A stretch of DNA of 64,000 nucleotides from Cloeon dipterum (GCF_949628265.1 NC_088788.1:35636335-35700334), one strand, 5' to 3'. Positions 36,536-50,960 are shown, counted from the stretch's first letter. Translations and numbers: made by a program. The notes: generated by a model not told the origin, from the sequence alone.

Positions 36536-39500
36536 TTTTTAATGTTTATGGAAACTACAGAAGTCTAGCCAATTCCTGAGAATTATCATCGTTGAGAGTC
36601 CATTCAATTGTTCACAAGGCACTTTTTTATATTTTGAAGTTGAAGGACATTTTCAATTTTTTCTTGAAATGAAATATATTTTATATTAAAATATTTAATG
36701 TCAAAAGGCATTTTCAATTCCAGTTTGCTCTCAACTTGCATTATGCCAAGGCAAGGCAACATTGAATTAGCCTGGAGGTAGTGCGCCACTCCGCCTTATT
36801 CATTGTCACTGCTGTTGGCTCAGCAATATGTCTATGGAAAAATTTGGCGCCCGCCCCGGCCTGCAATTGGCAGATTTTTTACTGCACCGCCGGGAATAGG
36901 ATGAATAGGCGCGGCGGTTATCTGAAAACCATTAGATTAACCAGCGCTCGGCGAGCCCGTTATTGCCCCTGCTCGTCGGGGGTGGTTCCGCGTCAGGAAT
37001 CAAAAGCGTGCGAGTGCCGCCGCCCGCCCGTCGCATCGCCACACACTTCTTGCATTTTCGTTATCTATCTGCACGAGAGAGCCAAATGAGACTGGGATAT
37101 AATACATTTTTGTGTGCGAGAGCGGCCAATGACGTCACGAGAATAATAATATCATTCCGGTTGTCTGGATAACAAAGAGGGCCCACCCTGCTAGGCCCGA
37201 TTTAATGCATTAAACGCGCGCACAGAGAGTGGACTGGACAGCTGCCGGCGGCATGAAAATCGTTGCGAGTCGCACTTAATTCGTCACCATGGCGCGCCTC
37301 GCACCCCGCACCCCCTTCCGTCTTCCGTCTTGAGCCTTTGTTTACGCCCCTATACTTGCGAATTGCCACTGCTGAGTGATTGTGATGCTAATGTCCAATG
37401 CTCAGCGGATTGCGTGCGAAAAGCAAGTCGGAAACCTGCGGGAGAGCTGTTTGCAACTCTAATTCGCAGCAAATAATCAGATTTACTTATTCATTTTGAG
37501 GCCACCAACCACCGCGAGCATTTTGAAACTTGAGAATGTTCAACTTTAAAGGTTTCTTTAGGGATTTGAGCAAAATTTCAGTGACGATCGCTCGTTGTAA
37601 AGACGGTAGTTTAAAAATAAATCTCGGCCTGTCCTTGATAATTTAATTTAAAAAACTTCTTATTTTTTATACAGCAGGATAGTGTAAAAACTATTGCCCA
37701 CGATACAGTATTCATATCGATTTTGGGCTAATTTTAATTCGGCACGTGCGTGTCTTTTAACACCGTAGCGCACGCTCTATTTGAACTTTTCCTTTTCCGC
37801 CGCATCGATCTCGAAAGCACAAATAAAGACTTCTTGGTAGTTGCGTGACGAGAAATGAAACGAAATTAAAATATTCAAGTGCTTAAAACCAGAGTTGTCT
37901 TCGTTTGGTATAAGAAGCGGCTGGCTGCTCTATTGAAACTCATCTCCGCATAATAAATTCTCGATTTGCATTTATGTATGTCTTTGTCATACGTTCTCGC
38001 AGACGCTGTTTATTGTTACCCGGCCGCGGTGCCAAACACACACAGACTTATAAAAATCATAAATCTCCAGCTCAGTATACGAATCTTTTTGCACAATAGC
38101 GCCGCGGCAGTAAAGAAACGTGCAAAAATACTACACTCGTGTGCCGGCGGAGAATCAGAGCTGGTGTGTTTGTTATTGCATCTTTAGAAATCTCAAAGCA
38201 CCGGTATATGCTGTTTTTCTGCAGCCCCGGACGATATCCATATTGCTGCCTTTTCTTGGGAGCAAAATATAGGGCGAAGCATCGGATTCAACACTATACT
38301 TTTTTGCCACGAGCACTGCAGTAAGCAGCACCGACCAAAACTTGAAAGCGACGACGACGAGTGTAGTGTGTGTGCGACCGGCGTCGCCGCCGCTAGACAG
38401 AACAATAAAAAATAACGCCACACTGCTCTTTTATTCTACTGCGAATTGGGTCCTTTCGCGTGTAGTGATTTTGTGTATATGTACGGCCCGCGCACAGTGC
38501 ATGGACCGTCGGTCGCTTTTGCTACTTGCTGCGGCGGGCGGCACAGCAAGCCGCAGAACTTGCTCAGCCCTCACATGAAATGAGTTTGTGGTTTACTTTT
38601 TAGTACGGAGCAGCAGGCTCATTGAATAAATTTTGCTCGCCTTGAGAGTTGTGAGATTTTGGTCCACTCCGTTTTTTCGGTTTAATCTAGCAGAAAGTTT
38701 TATCGTTTACTGTAGGCCCAAATGAAGACTCTATGGGGAGTCCTTAACTAAAAAAAATAAAATGCTTCGAACGGGTGAAACGGGTTTCACTTCACACTTT
38801 AATTTAACTGTTTGACTCTTCCTTTATTATTTGATCTGTCATATCAACCCGAATTAGAACCCGAGTTTTGGCGCTCAAAAAATTTGCAGAAATTGAAAAA
38901 TATGTTTTTCGAAAATAAAAATTGAATTTCTCGAAAATGAAGCTGAAAACTGCCTTGGAATTTTCACATAAGTTCACACGTACCTTTGAGACCACTTTTA
39001 AAGGGCGTTTTGGACACTGGTTTAAAAAAACACCCAGAAATTTTCTAAAATGCCCCTTTGATCTTGACCAATGACCTAAAATTTAGTTTTAACTCGATCT
39101 AGCTTGACGAGAGGAGTTCAACGCACACCAAACCATCCTGTGACCGTGATTTTTGCTCTTAAAGTGTTTTTAAGGAGATCACAGTGCCACACGACAAAAA
39201 TTTATGTAACTATTAAAAAAAGCAAAACTGCCTCTACTTTATCTTATATGGCATGACGCACCGATCGACAAAGAGCAAGCAAATAGTTGTGTTCGGGGAT
39301 AAAAATTTGCAGACGAACCAAGCAATTTTCGTGGAAAACGAGCGATCGTTCAATGAGGAAAATGGTCTCGGCAGACTTTTAATAAAGAAGAGGACGGCAG
39401 GCAGTGCGGCCGTAAAATCAATATTGTTAGACAACAGCCTGCTTCGCTAATGCGTCTTACGCAATATCTTGTCGGCTGATCACCCGAAGTGCAGCAGCAA

Positions 39501-40144
39501 TCATTGTATAAAGATGCAGCTGCGTGTCCCCGCGAAGCCGCACGCCAATATTCACTCTGCTCGCCCAGATGACATATCAAACCCATAAAATCACAGCCGA
39601 GACGCTCCCAGGGAATTTGCAACGCTCCATTTTCCTAATGAAAATTTATATGCATGTGATTCCCTGGACGATCGGCCGGCGACGTCGTCGAGCGCTGCAA
39701 AAATAAAAGCCGACACCTCTCACGCCGAAAGCCAAGCATTTGCATAAAGAGGATCAACGCGTCGGAGAGCGCGGCCTCAAGATTTTAAGTCTGCCAAGAG
39801 TATTTATTTACACAAAAACCTCGGTTTTAGCCGCTTAAACGTGTAATGTACACATAGAAGCGCGGCGATTCTCCTGCAGAAGCAAAGAGAAGTCGTATTA
39901 ATTCTTCTGCAGGGTCGAATTTCTCTTGCGAAGAAAAATCACGAGCTAAATATAAGTAAATCAAAATAATCATAGCGCAAAAAGAGACAGGAATTTTTAT
40001 ATTATTGTATGAACAGTAAAAATGAAATTTTAGAAAGTTTAGACCATATTTATACGTTTTTAGGAACATCATATTGTTTTTTGAGCACCCTGATGATTTA
40101 AAAATGATCAAATTGCACATATTCTTAATGCTTTCAACTTTTTC

Positions 40145-40330
40145 TTTCTGATCGAACTGAAACAGAGCCCGTCAGGCGTCCGTAAAATGGATACAAAAAG
40201 GATTTTAATTATATTGATCGTTCAAGGGCTACCCTGATGCCAGGATTCGATTCCTCACCTGTTTTGATGATCTTGACAGACCTCTGGGGTAACCTAAAAA
40301 TTTTCAATATAATTAAAACCAGGCTAACCT
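40145..40330 (+). repeat. SINE-like family B copy
   Basis: Order: GATCGAACTGAAACAGAGCC, CGTCAGGCGTC, GATCGTTCAAGGGCTACCCTG, then CCAGGATTCGATTCCTCACC. The last block resembles a tRNA gene B box (GGTTCGANTCC) with one change. Plus orientation. Confidence 0.6.
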
Positions 40331-42714
40331 AAAAATGCTCTGAAGCTAAAATTCTACCGATCGTGCAATTTTCTCAAAATTTACCGCACTGAAAAACACC
40401 CTTTCTTTTTGTATTTGAAAAACTAAAGGTTTAAATCAACATCCTCAAAATTTCCAAGCATGTTTACAGACACTTAAGACAGTCCTTACTTAGAAAAAAT
40501 CAAACAGGCTGTTTTAAAGATATTCAAAATTAGAAAAAAATAAAAAAAATTCTCAAATTTGCTTTATTGCAAATGTAAAAGTTATTGGCATCTAAATAGG
40601 GATCCTTTGGAACTCGAGACAATTTTCGAGAGACTGATTTTCCAAGATATTCTATGACGATCGCAAGTTCTATAAATATGTATTAGCACTTGGCCATAAA
40701 AATATCCACCTGAAAGAGAATGTTTGTGCAATAAGAGATGAGTTCTTTCAATGAGGCGGCGTTGAGAGGGAGCATATATATTCAGCCGCACGCTCCCAAA
40801 GTAGCGATCATCTGAAAACAATGAAGTTGCGCGAGCCAATTATCTGAGCCAGACGTCGGGCGTCGGGCAAATTTTTGCAGATGGCTTTTTTATTATTTGA
40901 TCAAAGTCTGGTCTGATTGTCGAGTGCTTTGCTCGAGTAGTTGCTTTTTGGTAGAGGTGAGCATCGCTGGGCGTTCGAGTGCGGGGTGTCTATCCTTTCG
41001 ATAAGCCACCCTCTCGCCCCCCTATTGATTGGCTCGCTAATAACTCCGCGCCAGACTGACGGAATCCCGGCCTTTTTTTGCCAAACGACGGTGTAATATG
41101 AAGGCTGGGACACACGGAATTTTCAGAGTTGCCATGGTGATGGGGCAAAATGTACCTACACACAACTGCTAATTAATTCAATAAGTGCGCGGCTCCGCTC
41201 TCTGATTTCTCTGCTTACTTTCGGCGCAGCGCGGGGTGCACGCGGCAGGGTTCGTTCGTTGGTTCGTTGGTTCGTCGAGCGATCCGTCTCGGAAAGCGGA
41301 GAACGGGTCCCCTATTCGCGAACTGCACACATTCACGCAGAGATAACTGCTAATTAACGCATTCCTCTCGGGAGAGATCGATATAGGATAGAAACCATTG
41401 GAACGGCGCCGCCACACAGGTCACCTATATTATGTTAATCGATTTTTGCCCCGGCTGCGTTACGTAAGTTGCATAAAAATCTCGTAAATTTGGCGTCTCT
41501 CGGCTCTGTGTGACTGGAGGAGCAAGTTTATTCAAGATTTATGCTTTTTGCCACGCAAACGAGAACTTTTGTTTGGAAACTTTGCCTGTTTCTCGAAGGG
41601 GCATAAATTTGGATGACTTAACCGTATGACGGTCAACCTAGAGAAACTTTTTACTTTTGATGATCAAGCTCGACGAAATTAATTAGCAGGCCAAACAAAA
41701 AAGCCTCCTTTTTGCTTTTGGCCGCAGGCTGCACCGACAAACTGCCGACATTTTAATGTACATATACTTTTAAAAGTTTCGCCCTCGAGGGAGAAGGCAT
41801 TGAATTTTGCATGAGCACACCCTTGTGCATTTTTTTCTGCGGCGCCCGAAAAACGAGGGAAAGATTTGTATCAGCGGCCCTTGTGGAAATTGCTAACAAG
41901 TGCGTATTCATTGAGGCAAAATCTCTGGGGAGCCGCCGTGGCCTTTGTGCCGGCGACGAGGTGCTGCGCCCTACGTGGTCGGCCGGCGAAGCACGTGGTA
42001 CCGGCGCCTCCGACCAGAGGGCCTCCCATCTTACACGTGCAAAACTCTCCCCGTAGACAAGACGATAATGCATAAACGATCGTTTAATTAAAACGCAATC
42101 AGCCAGCAGCAGTCTGCGCGGCTATTGATTTGATTGCTCACTTCGATTGCAGCCATCAGCTCCCCTCGACTGTGATTTAAGCGAAGTCGCCGCCTGCGGG
42201 AAAATTATCATGTTGTTGTGTATATTGGAATATGTAGATTGGTGTGCAGTGTGCAAACTCTGTCTGCTCCGGCCGGTGTATCGAGTGCGCTGCAGTCACG
42301 TCGCCCCGGAGAACACATCATGGCATTTGCTTGATTGAGTTGAGCACTGGGAACACTTGGCTGATCACAGTATTAAAATTTCACGCTTTCGCCCGGTGTG
42401 CACCAAACTGTGCAATTGCACCATTCCTTTCAATTTCGTCGCCAATAACAGTTTAAACAACGATATAGATTGTGATTTATTTAGCACATCCCGTTGTGTT
42501 CATTGTGCATAGGTCTTTTTATAAGAATTAAAGACAAAATTAAGTTAACTGGCAAATATCATGATTGCCAAACGGTGCCTATTTAGACAGTCACAAAAAA
42601 TTGGTATTTTTCAGAGTCATTTATGAGTTAATTTTTAATTATTGAATACCTTAAAAATTTTTATTTTTCGATATCAAAATTGTATGATTGGTTGATTTTT
42701 ACCTTCCGAGCATG

Positions 42715-42950
42715 CCTGGTATCACCCCTAAGATCCGAAAAGACGATCAGAGGAGGTGAGAAATCGAACCCTGGACACATCGATTTTGATAAATTTGCAT
42801 TTTTAATTATTATAACGACACCTGACGGGCTCTGTTTTGGTTCGATCTGCAAAATCTACACACACTTGGAACGGCCAGGTTGAGAGCTTGCAGAATATGT
42901 ACACTTTTACCCTTTGGAAACCTTACAGGTGCTCAGGGACGAGATTATTT
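42715..42950 (-). repeat. SINE-like family B copy
   Basis: Minus-orientation copy: read on minus it gives GTTTTGGTTCGAT-type inverse blocks, GACGGGCTCTG (42826-42836 on +), and the B-box-like CCAGGGTTCGATTTCTCACC (inverse of 42754-42773). It also has the ACCCTTTGGAAACCTTACAGG block shared with 28.48 and 51.5 kb. Confidence 0.6.
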
Positions 42951-43839
42951 GTTCTCTTGCATCAAGGTAGGCTAGAAAATCCAACCGTCAAAACGTAAAA
43001 TCCCATTAAAGAACTAGAATGAACAGCTTTTCCCTAAAAAAAGACGTTAAAATCCCCCCGCAATGGTAAACATCAAATTCTGTCTTTTTTACCGCACAAA
43101 TGTAAACGGACAGCCAAAGTCTAATAAAAATCAGCACAAAAAGCGGAAACAATGAGGGCAGGTTTGTCTGCTGCTCGGTCGCAGTCATTGAAAGTGGCAG
43201 GCCGAATTCAAATAAATTTATCCACACGTCATAATCAATCAAGTTCAGTTAGAGCACTCTGGCAAACGCTGCTGCGACTGCAATAAAGAAAAGCGCTGGC
43301 GGCTGTTTCCCCGGAACAAAAAGCCGGCCGCGCGCGCTTTTACTTTCTACGCGGCCAAATTAGCAGAGTGACCGTAGTGAGTGCAGCGCAGCACAGCCTC
43401 TTTCACTCCGTGCGAGTTGCAAAGTTAGTCGGGGCTAAGCGGCCATCATTCTCGGCGCAAGTTCCACGTCACTGCCCTCGCCTCGGACGGTCACAGGTCA
43501 TCTCTGGCGGGCGTGATAACCCTCTCTAATTGTAATTGCACGCTGGAGCTTATCAAACTGGAGATAGAGAAAGCTGCGTGCAAGAGACAAGAGAATAATC
43601 TAGAGCTCGGAGCTGCTGGCAAATAATGTATAGCAGCCGTGACGCGCATTTATATATTTCTGTGCTGTCACGTCTGAACTTGAAAGAAATTGAAAGAAGT
43701 TTAAATGAAATTCAAACTGATGTTACCACGAAATGTCACGGGGGTCAAAGGACAAATTTAGCATGAGGTCAAGCAAACTCAATGAAATTTACACCAGGAT
43801 TCCGTCTTTACGAGAAGATTCTGTCATTTTTCGACAGAA

Positions 43840-44230
43840 TATTATATTTTTATAGGTGAAATTTAAAAAATTAATGGGCTCTTTGGATTCCTCTCGCCGA
43901 GCCCGGTTGAACTGAAACCAAATTTGATGCCCTAGGTCAAGGTCAATATTTTGGAATTGTGGAAATGAGCTTAAAGGTGTCTCATAACATGTTGTATAAA
44001 CTTATATTATCTTAAAATTTAAAAATATTGTTTGCTTAAATTTTCGATAAATTACTCTTCGAAGCAACGAATTTTTTTGTCTTGGAGTTTTGTTTGTCAG
44101 GGAGTTTTGTAAATATTTTTAACTCCAAATCTCGGGTTTAGATCAGAATGGCAAAAACTTCCCACCGTTAGACTCGTCTTGACCTGCCCTGACCAGCCGA
44201 AGGGTTTAAAGGTGCCTACACCCTTACAAT
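43840..44230 (+). repeat. Diverged single-arm relative of the 48-50 kb palindrome
   Basis: 44125-44215 matches the inner part of the left palindrome arm: CCAAATCTCGGGTT, ATCAGAAT, GCAAAAACT, CCCACCGTT, GACTCGTCT, CCCTGACCAGC and AAGGTTTA-like blocks in the same order. The upstream part (TCAAGGTCA near 43937) may also belong. Confidence 0.65.
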
Positions 44231-45968
44231 AAATTATTTAAACCATTTTTTCCGTTGGTAAATTTTGGCCCACGAATTAAAGACTAAATAGAGATATAAT
44301 TAAGTTGATTAGGACTTGGAGCAAAAGGCAACAACCTAAGACTAATTATTGAAACTTGACCTGCAGAGGGCAAGAGAACACGTCCGCGTAATATTTCATA
44401 GTCTGTTAGACAGCTGCGACGCGGATGGCGGATGTTTTGCATGCAGCAGCAAAAGGAGGAGGAAAGGAGTTGCCGACGAAACTGCTTTGCATAAATAAAT
44501 ATTTTCTCTGTGTTGTCAGATCACCGAGAAATCCAATACGTCGCGTGAGCACATCCAGATAGATAGAGTAGGTACGCGCGCAGCTTCTTAAGATGCAAAT
44601 CTCGCGAGCGTCTCATGAAGCAGAAAAAAACGTCACTCACTCGTTTCCCTCTCGCGCCGCGCGTCTCGCGAAATCGCGCTGCGTTTTCAATCGGGCAAAA
44701 ATGGGCTCTTTCTCACAATCAGGAGTCGGCCAGATGCTGACCCACGCGAGCGAGCGACCTCCTCTCCTCGCCGTGCACTCGCGAAATAATACACAATGGA
44801 TGATAAAGTGTGCGCTCATAAAGATCGCACGCTGACTCGGCAAGAGAGAAACACGAACGCGGAACGCGGCGCGGACCCACTTTTCGGGGAACCTGAGACT
44901 GCACCGCGCGCGGCGCGTTATTAAATCCGATGATGCTGGCAGAAACGAAACGGGACGCAGTTAACACGCTGACCTCTCGAAGATTAAACTGGATTATTAA
45001 CGCGCACAATCTACGCCGAGAAAGGGTTAACGCGCGCGGGTGTGATCATAATTTGTATTTAAAATGTGCATTGTGCTAACAGGATCTTCCCCAAGCATTT
45101 CTATGTGTGTTTCTCAGTGTCCGCCATGGGAAACCTTGTACGTTTTGACGTCATCCTATTGGATTAATCGTGTAGCCTGTAATTATAATCCCAGAAAATT
45201 ATGATTTTTTTATATAAAATAATTAACGGGCTGATTTTCATGGCCCAATTATTAATTGTTTGCAGTTAGTAAAAATCGCAAATCATCAGGATTAAACGAA
45301 AAATTCGACTTTTATTCCCATGTTAAAAAGCTCATGAGGATTTTATTCATTTTAAGCTCAATTTACCTGTGGTTACATTGTTGAAAAATTCCTTTCTAAA
45401 ACGTGTCAACCTTTTTTTAATCAAAGTCCCCTTTTCGATCTCAAACTTGGAAGGTCAATTTATGCTTGTGAAAATAATTTTCATGTCGAAGATCAAGCTG
45501 GCGAGTGAAAACATTCGGGTCAGACATAAACGCGACCGTGAAACACTTGGTGCAAAAAGTAATTATCTGCCATCTTTTGCTCTCTCGCGTCTCGTGCACA
45601 CTGGATGTCGGTGCCAAAGTGCATTATTTTCTGCACACACGATGTATAATGATGCGGCAGATTGTCGAGCCGGAATTTCCTAAGATCGTGAATATTGATC
45701 GTGAGCAATAATCAGCGGAGGCATTGTGCGCGCAGCATAGTTACGAAGCGATTTTAAAAAAGAGGCACACCGCGCGAGCAGGTCCATATATTCCAATAAT
45801 CTCTCATATGCGCGCTCTATGGGATTGTCTGTTCCGTTATTGATCGCGCGCGAGCCGTGAGAAAGCCAGAGACTATTTAGGAATAAATACACACGGCGGA
45901 GAAATCAAATCATGCGACCTTTGCCGCGCTCTTCATTCCCCGTGCTTCATGCACTCGCCCAACATACA

Positions 45969-45971
<3 letters not shown>

Positions 45972-46010
<39 letters not shown>
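45972..46010. repeat. (TA)n microsatellite
   Basis: About 19 uninterrupted TA units. Confidence 0.95.
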
Positions 46011-46013
<3 letters not shown>

Positions 46014-48331
46014 GCACTTCTGCTGATTCTTGTTAGCTGCCAGAGAAGTAGTGTTTGGGCTGGCTCTCTACTCTGCGCTGCCCTCTGGCCAATCATGACT
46101 CCAGACCGGCTCTTATTAAAGGCTAATACGCCGCTAATGATGCCCCGCGAACGTAAACACGGCTGTAATTAAAATTATTTTGCGCAACGAAATTTCTCCT
46201 TTTGGATTTACTGACATAATAAAATTCTTTTACTATATGTTCGTGTTCATGGAAAGAGTGATAGCGGAGTAAAAAGTCGCCGAACACCTTTTTCCACTCG
46301 TATTCTGCTAATACCAAGAGCGTCTACTCGCTGCTAAAGAGTTGGTACATTGATTTTTAATCGCAGAAATACATTTTCAAGGGCTCTCTAACCGAAAATC
46401 TTCGTTGCGTCAGCCAATCAGCGTTGAGGATTTTTCGAGCAGAGCCTTTGCTGTAGTTTCCTCGCAATTAAACAGGTGTAAATCAACTCAAAATTATGTA
46501 AATCGCTGGAACACCGCATAATTTACCAGATTTACACAGAGGGGTCACTAATGGAAAGTGTTCTAATTGATAAAAACAAATAATAATTATATCCGCGCTC
46601 CATCTGTTCCGTGTCGTTTTCAATAATCCTCAGAGGGCGGAGAACACACCAAGTACCACTTTTTGCGGATGCAAATTTATTTCCCTGCGGTCTCATTATG
46701 CCGCGTTTTACAACCCTAAAATGTGCATAAATTTGGTCAGAGAGACATTATTTTTCAGCTCTAGCCTAGTTCTCGAGCAGGCGTTTTTGCGTGGTGGCAA
46801 AAAAGGGTTGCATCCACGCATTTGCGAGGCTGGCTCAGCTCTGTCTGTGTGTGTGTTTATTTGTTTGCAGTTTTTTATGACACACTTGACTCTAGCTCCC
46901 TCGCCATAGGCCGGAGCGAAGAATAAAGCGCGCGTCTCATCTTTACGCTGATGGTTGTAAAAACAGAGCCGCCTACAAATCACGGCGTCGAACGCGTAAA
47001 AAATATGACAAGCGCTTTTTGCACAGACTGGAGCGGATGAAAAGCGGCCCTCTTTGCTTTTATGGCGGTGCTGGTGAACCCAATTAGCATTCGGAACTGC
47101 TCCCTGCTTGACAAAATTGAATTCGAGGTAATATCCAAATAAGTAAATGGGTCCTTGGATGCAGACCTTGGATTTCATTTTCAATTAAATTTACTTTTAA
47201 ATCTCGTCCGACATGTGCAGTTTTATTCTGCTACCAGGAAAATAAATTTTTTGCTACGCAATGTGGCCTTTATAGTGCGTCTCAGGGGTTGTTTACGACC
47301 AAACGGAACAAAGGTCGCGCCGCAGCGTTTCTCACACATGCTGTAAAGCGAAATCGATGAAAAGTTTGGGTTCCATTGGCCCATTCTCCTACTTGTACAC
47401 GCATAGAACACTCTAGCTTTTTTAATGCACAACAAGCTGCTGCTGGTGGTGGTGCTGGAGCCGACGACCTGTTCCTCCTCAATCTGCATGCGCGGATGCA
47501 GTCATACATACTAATTCGCCAGCCAGCAGCAGGAAAGGGTGTACTCGAGTGTGAGGGAGACCCGCCGTGTATCCGCCTCGAAAATAAAAAGGACCTTGAG
47601 AGCTGCTGCTGGTGCTGCGCGCTGTCAGTCCATTTTGGGACCAATCTCTCTCCCTTGTCTTGCGTTTTGTGCGTGGTCCGTTTGCGCTCACTCCTTCCTA
47701 ACTTTCTATGCAAGCAATGAATTTAATTAAAAGATAAGTGGGAATGACTTTCAATGAGTAATCATGCTCCTGCCCACTAACCAAATTGTGAAAGCAGTTT
47801 GGCAATCTAGTTCGTATTGATTGATTAATTAAAGCAGATGTTTACGAAATTGGGTTAAATTTTGCAACAGGGTGGTATCCATCAAAATTCAACAAAGGGG
47901 TGATTTTAAATTTAAATATTGATGTTAGAGAGAAGGTCGTATTGAGGTCGTATTGATTGTTAGTAAATTACATTTTTTGACGGGCGTCAATCGATTCCTG
48001 AGGGTCAGCCGAATTTGGCATGGCGTAAAAACCGTTGCTTATGCGGTTTTTGGTCTAAATCCAGCAAATTGTCTATAGACTACTTCCGTTGGCTGTCACT
48101 GTGGCGCTGCTGTCTCGATCTTATGCCATTGCAATGTCCGATCAGACTATCGCTCTGGTTGCCGGCATTCTTGTGGTGCGTTTAGAAACGGTCAAAGTAG
48201 CGTTTCAACCCAAATAGGCCCACTGTAATTTTTGGAATTTTTAATGAAAAGAATCAATCTGATGCGAGTTATTTTTATTTTTTGCATCCAAGGATTAAAC
48301 ACACTCCACCACAAACTACACAAATAATTTT

Positions 48332-50010
48332 GTGTGTGTTCAGGAGTCTTTTAAGGGTAATTGTCAATTTTACCGACTTTATTTCTCCATCCTGAATTTT
48401 ACATATGTTGTTAGGGGTGTTTCATAGTGTGTAACCTGAAATTTTGAGCAAAAAATTCGGGGGCTTTTTTTGGGAAATCACGATTTTCGAAAACAGAAAA
48501 TTTCAGATAGTATATCCGAAATGCAAGGTATCTTCGGTCCAGATTGGAATTTCGATGTGGTTTTTTCACCTTCACACGTAACTTTTTGAGTAGAACAAAT
48601 TTTCCATTGGTCAAAAATTTGTAGTTCAAAGGTCAAGGTCACAAATTCGCGTGCAAAATGTTCAATTAAAAATATCGCAAAATACGCCCCCTCGGATTTT
48701 TTTCATGAAAACGTAAAAAATGTAGCCCTGAATTTGTAAAATCGAATGGTGAAGAGAAATCGATGGAGACTCTGATAGATCGCGAGATATTTTGAATTTA
48801 AGGATTCGTGTCGCGCGTCCGGCACGACGACAATATCATCCGGCGATTTTACTTTCGTAATTTACGTCGGAATTTGATATGTAACCCACATGTTATGCAT
48901 ATGATTACCTAGAAAAATAAACGAGCTTTCCAGTGGTGTGCTTACATTTTGTATTGGTTTCAAACTTCTCAAGAAATAGCGGCGCGCGAAAAGAAAATAT
49001 AAATTTTACAAATATTGACATTTTTACAAGTCCCAAATCTCGGGTTCTAACCATCAGAATTGCAAAAACTACCCACCGTTGGACTCGTCTCGACCTTCCC
49101 TGACCAGCTAAAAGGTTTAGGGGTGTTTACCCTCCATCCCTAACTGAGGGATGCTACATTTTTTGTTTTTTTTCTTGGGGGTTGAAGTTCAGCAACTTAG
49201 GGGTGGAGGGTAAACACCCCTAAACCTTTTAGCTGGTCAGGGAAGGTCGAGACGAGTCCAACGGTGGGTAGTTTTTGCAATTCTGATGGTTAGAACCCGA
49301 GATTTGGGATTTGTAAAAATGTCAATATTTGTAAAATTTATATTTTCTTTTCGCGCGCCGCTATTTCTTGAGAAGTTTGAAACCAATACAAAATGTAAGC
49401 ACACCACTGGAAAGCTCGTTTATTTTTCTAGGTAATCATATGCATAACATGTGGGTTACATATCAAATTCCGACGTAAATTACGAAAGTAAAATCGCCGG
49501 ATGATATTGTCGTCGTGCCGGACGCGCGACACGAATCCTTAAATTCAAAATATCTCGCGATCTATCAGAGTCTCCATCGATTTCTCTTCACCATTCGATT
49601 TTACAAATTCAGGGCTACATTTTTTACGTTTTCATGAAAAAAATCCGAGGGGGCGTATTTTGCGATATTTTTAATTGAACATTTTGCACGCGAATTTGTG
49701 ACCTTGACCTTTGAACTACAAATTTTTGACCAATGGAAAATTTGTTCTACTCAAAAAGTTACGTGTGAAGGTGAAAAAACCACATCGAAATTCCAATCTG
49801 GACCGAAGATACCTTGATATTTCGGATATACTATCTTAAATTTTCTGTTTTCGAAAATCGTGATTTCCCAAAAAAAAGCCCCCGAATTTTTTGCTCAAAA
49901 TTTCAGGTTACACACTATGAAACACCCCTAACAACATATGTAAAATTCAGGATGGAGAAATAAAGTCGGTAAAATTGACAATTACCCTTAAAAGACTCCT
50001 GAACACACAC
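48332..50010. repeat. Giant near-perfect palindrome (inverted repeat, ~812 bp arms)
   Basis: Left arm 48332-49143 and right arm 49198-50010 are inverted copies over their whole length, separated by ~54 bp. Ends: GTGTGTGTTCAGGAGTC on the left and its inverse on the right. Inner edge: GGTGTTTACCCTCCAYCCCTAA. I see only small differences, for example in the block near 48505-48525 against its partner near 49815-49835. Frames are short and broken and no transposase is recognisable. Single-arm, diverged relatives lie at 44.1 and 15.6 kb, so the arm sequence is itself a repeat family. No convincing target-site duplication. Confidence 0.9.
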
Positions 50011-50878
50011 TTTTTCAAATACAAAAGCTGTCAGATATAAATATTGGCTCTATAAGAAAATAAAAGTGATAACAACTAAAGCCAAACTAAACTAAGGAAA
50101 ATAATTTGTGTGGATCACATTTCTTGCATTCGTTGACCAAGAACCAAGACATGCCAAAACGGAACTCCATTACACTATTATCTAATTGTCAACCTGGTCT
50201 AATAGAGGAATAGGTAAAGCTGACAGTGGAAATTAAAAAAAACTGGAGAGAAAACAAGAATAATTCCTTTCGAAATAAATTTGAAATCTAATTAGCTAGC
50301 CACATTTGGGTATATGTTTATTACGCTTTGCGTGTCTGACCTTTCAGTGTGCTTGACGTGATATATAGACATCAGCAATAAATCACAGCAAACAATAAAT
50401 TCGTAATGAAAATCAGGCGTGAAATATTACCCGGCGATGCATTGTCGGGGGATGAAGCCGGTCATTTTAGCACCACACCAAAGCACTCCAACTCTTTCTT
50501 CCCCCAGAGCGCATATGGCGCGGGGTGAATTACGGAGTTTGAATGTTTAGATAACCCAATTCGAATCAAAGGCTGGCTGATTTATTGCTCAAGTGCCTGC
50601 CCGCGCCGCCGCCGCAGTACGCACTTTTGCATTACCCAACTGCCTTTACTCGGCGCTCGTTTTAATCTCACATCAAACCTGTGTGTGTGTAATGTATGCA
50701 AGCGCTCGAGCCGAATGTTTAATTTGATAATTTATATCTGCGCCAGCGAGCGAGCGAGCGCCCGCCCGCCATTCGCAGCAGGGCAAACATACATTAAACG
50801 CGCGCTCCAGCCAGAGTTTTATCAAAATGCACACGTTCGCGCAAATGAGTAATAGCGGCAGCCGTGAGAGTGAGAGAG

Positions 50879-50879
50879 T

Positions 50880-50958
<79 letters not shown>
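50879..50958 (+). repeat. Compound (GT)n(GA)n microsatellite
   Basis: About 13 GT units followed directly by about 27 GA units. Confidence 0.95.

Positions 50959-50960
<2 letters not shown>

Larger units (their letters stand above)
33777..48331. other. Gene-poor region, no coding exon recognised
   Basis: About 14.5 kb in both strands without an open frame that resembles a family or has good splice context. It holds repeat copies at 36.2, 40.15, 42.7 and 44.0 kb, a (TA)n tract, and patches that are GC-rich and look unlike the repeats (35.5-36.0, 37.0-37.4, 41.2-42.3, 43.3-43.6, 44.6-45.0 kb), which may be regulatory. The latter point is inference from composition only. Confidence 0.4.

Noticed and set aside
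39253-39450. 65-codon ATG frame on + (starts MTHRSTKSKQIVVFGDKN), faintly like a securin N terminus
   Set aside because: Too short, no splice context, no promoter, similarity only a vague impression (IFVENE). Not enough to call a gene.
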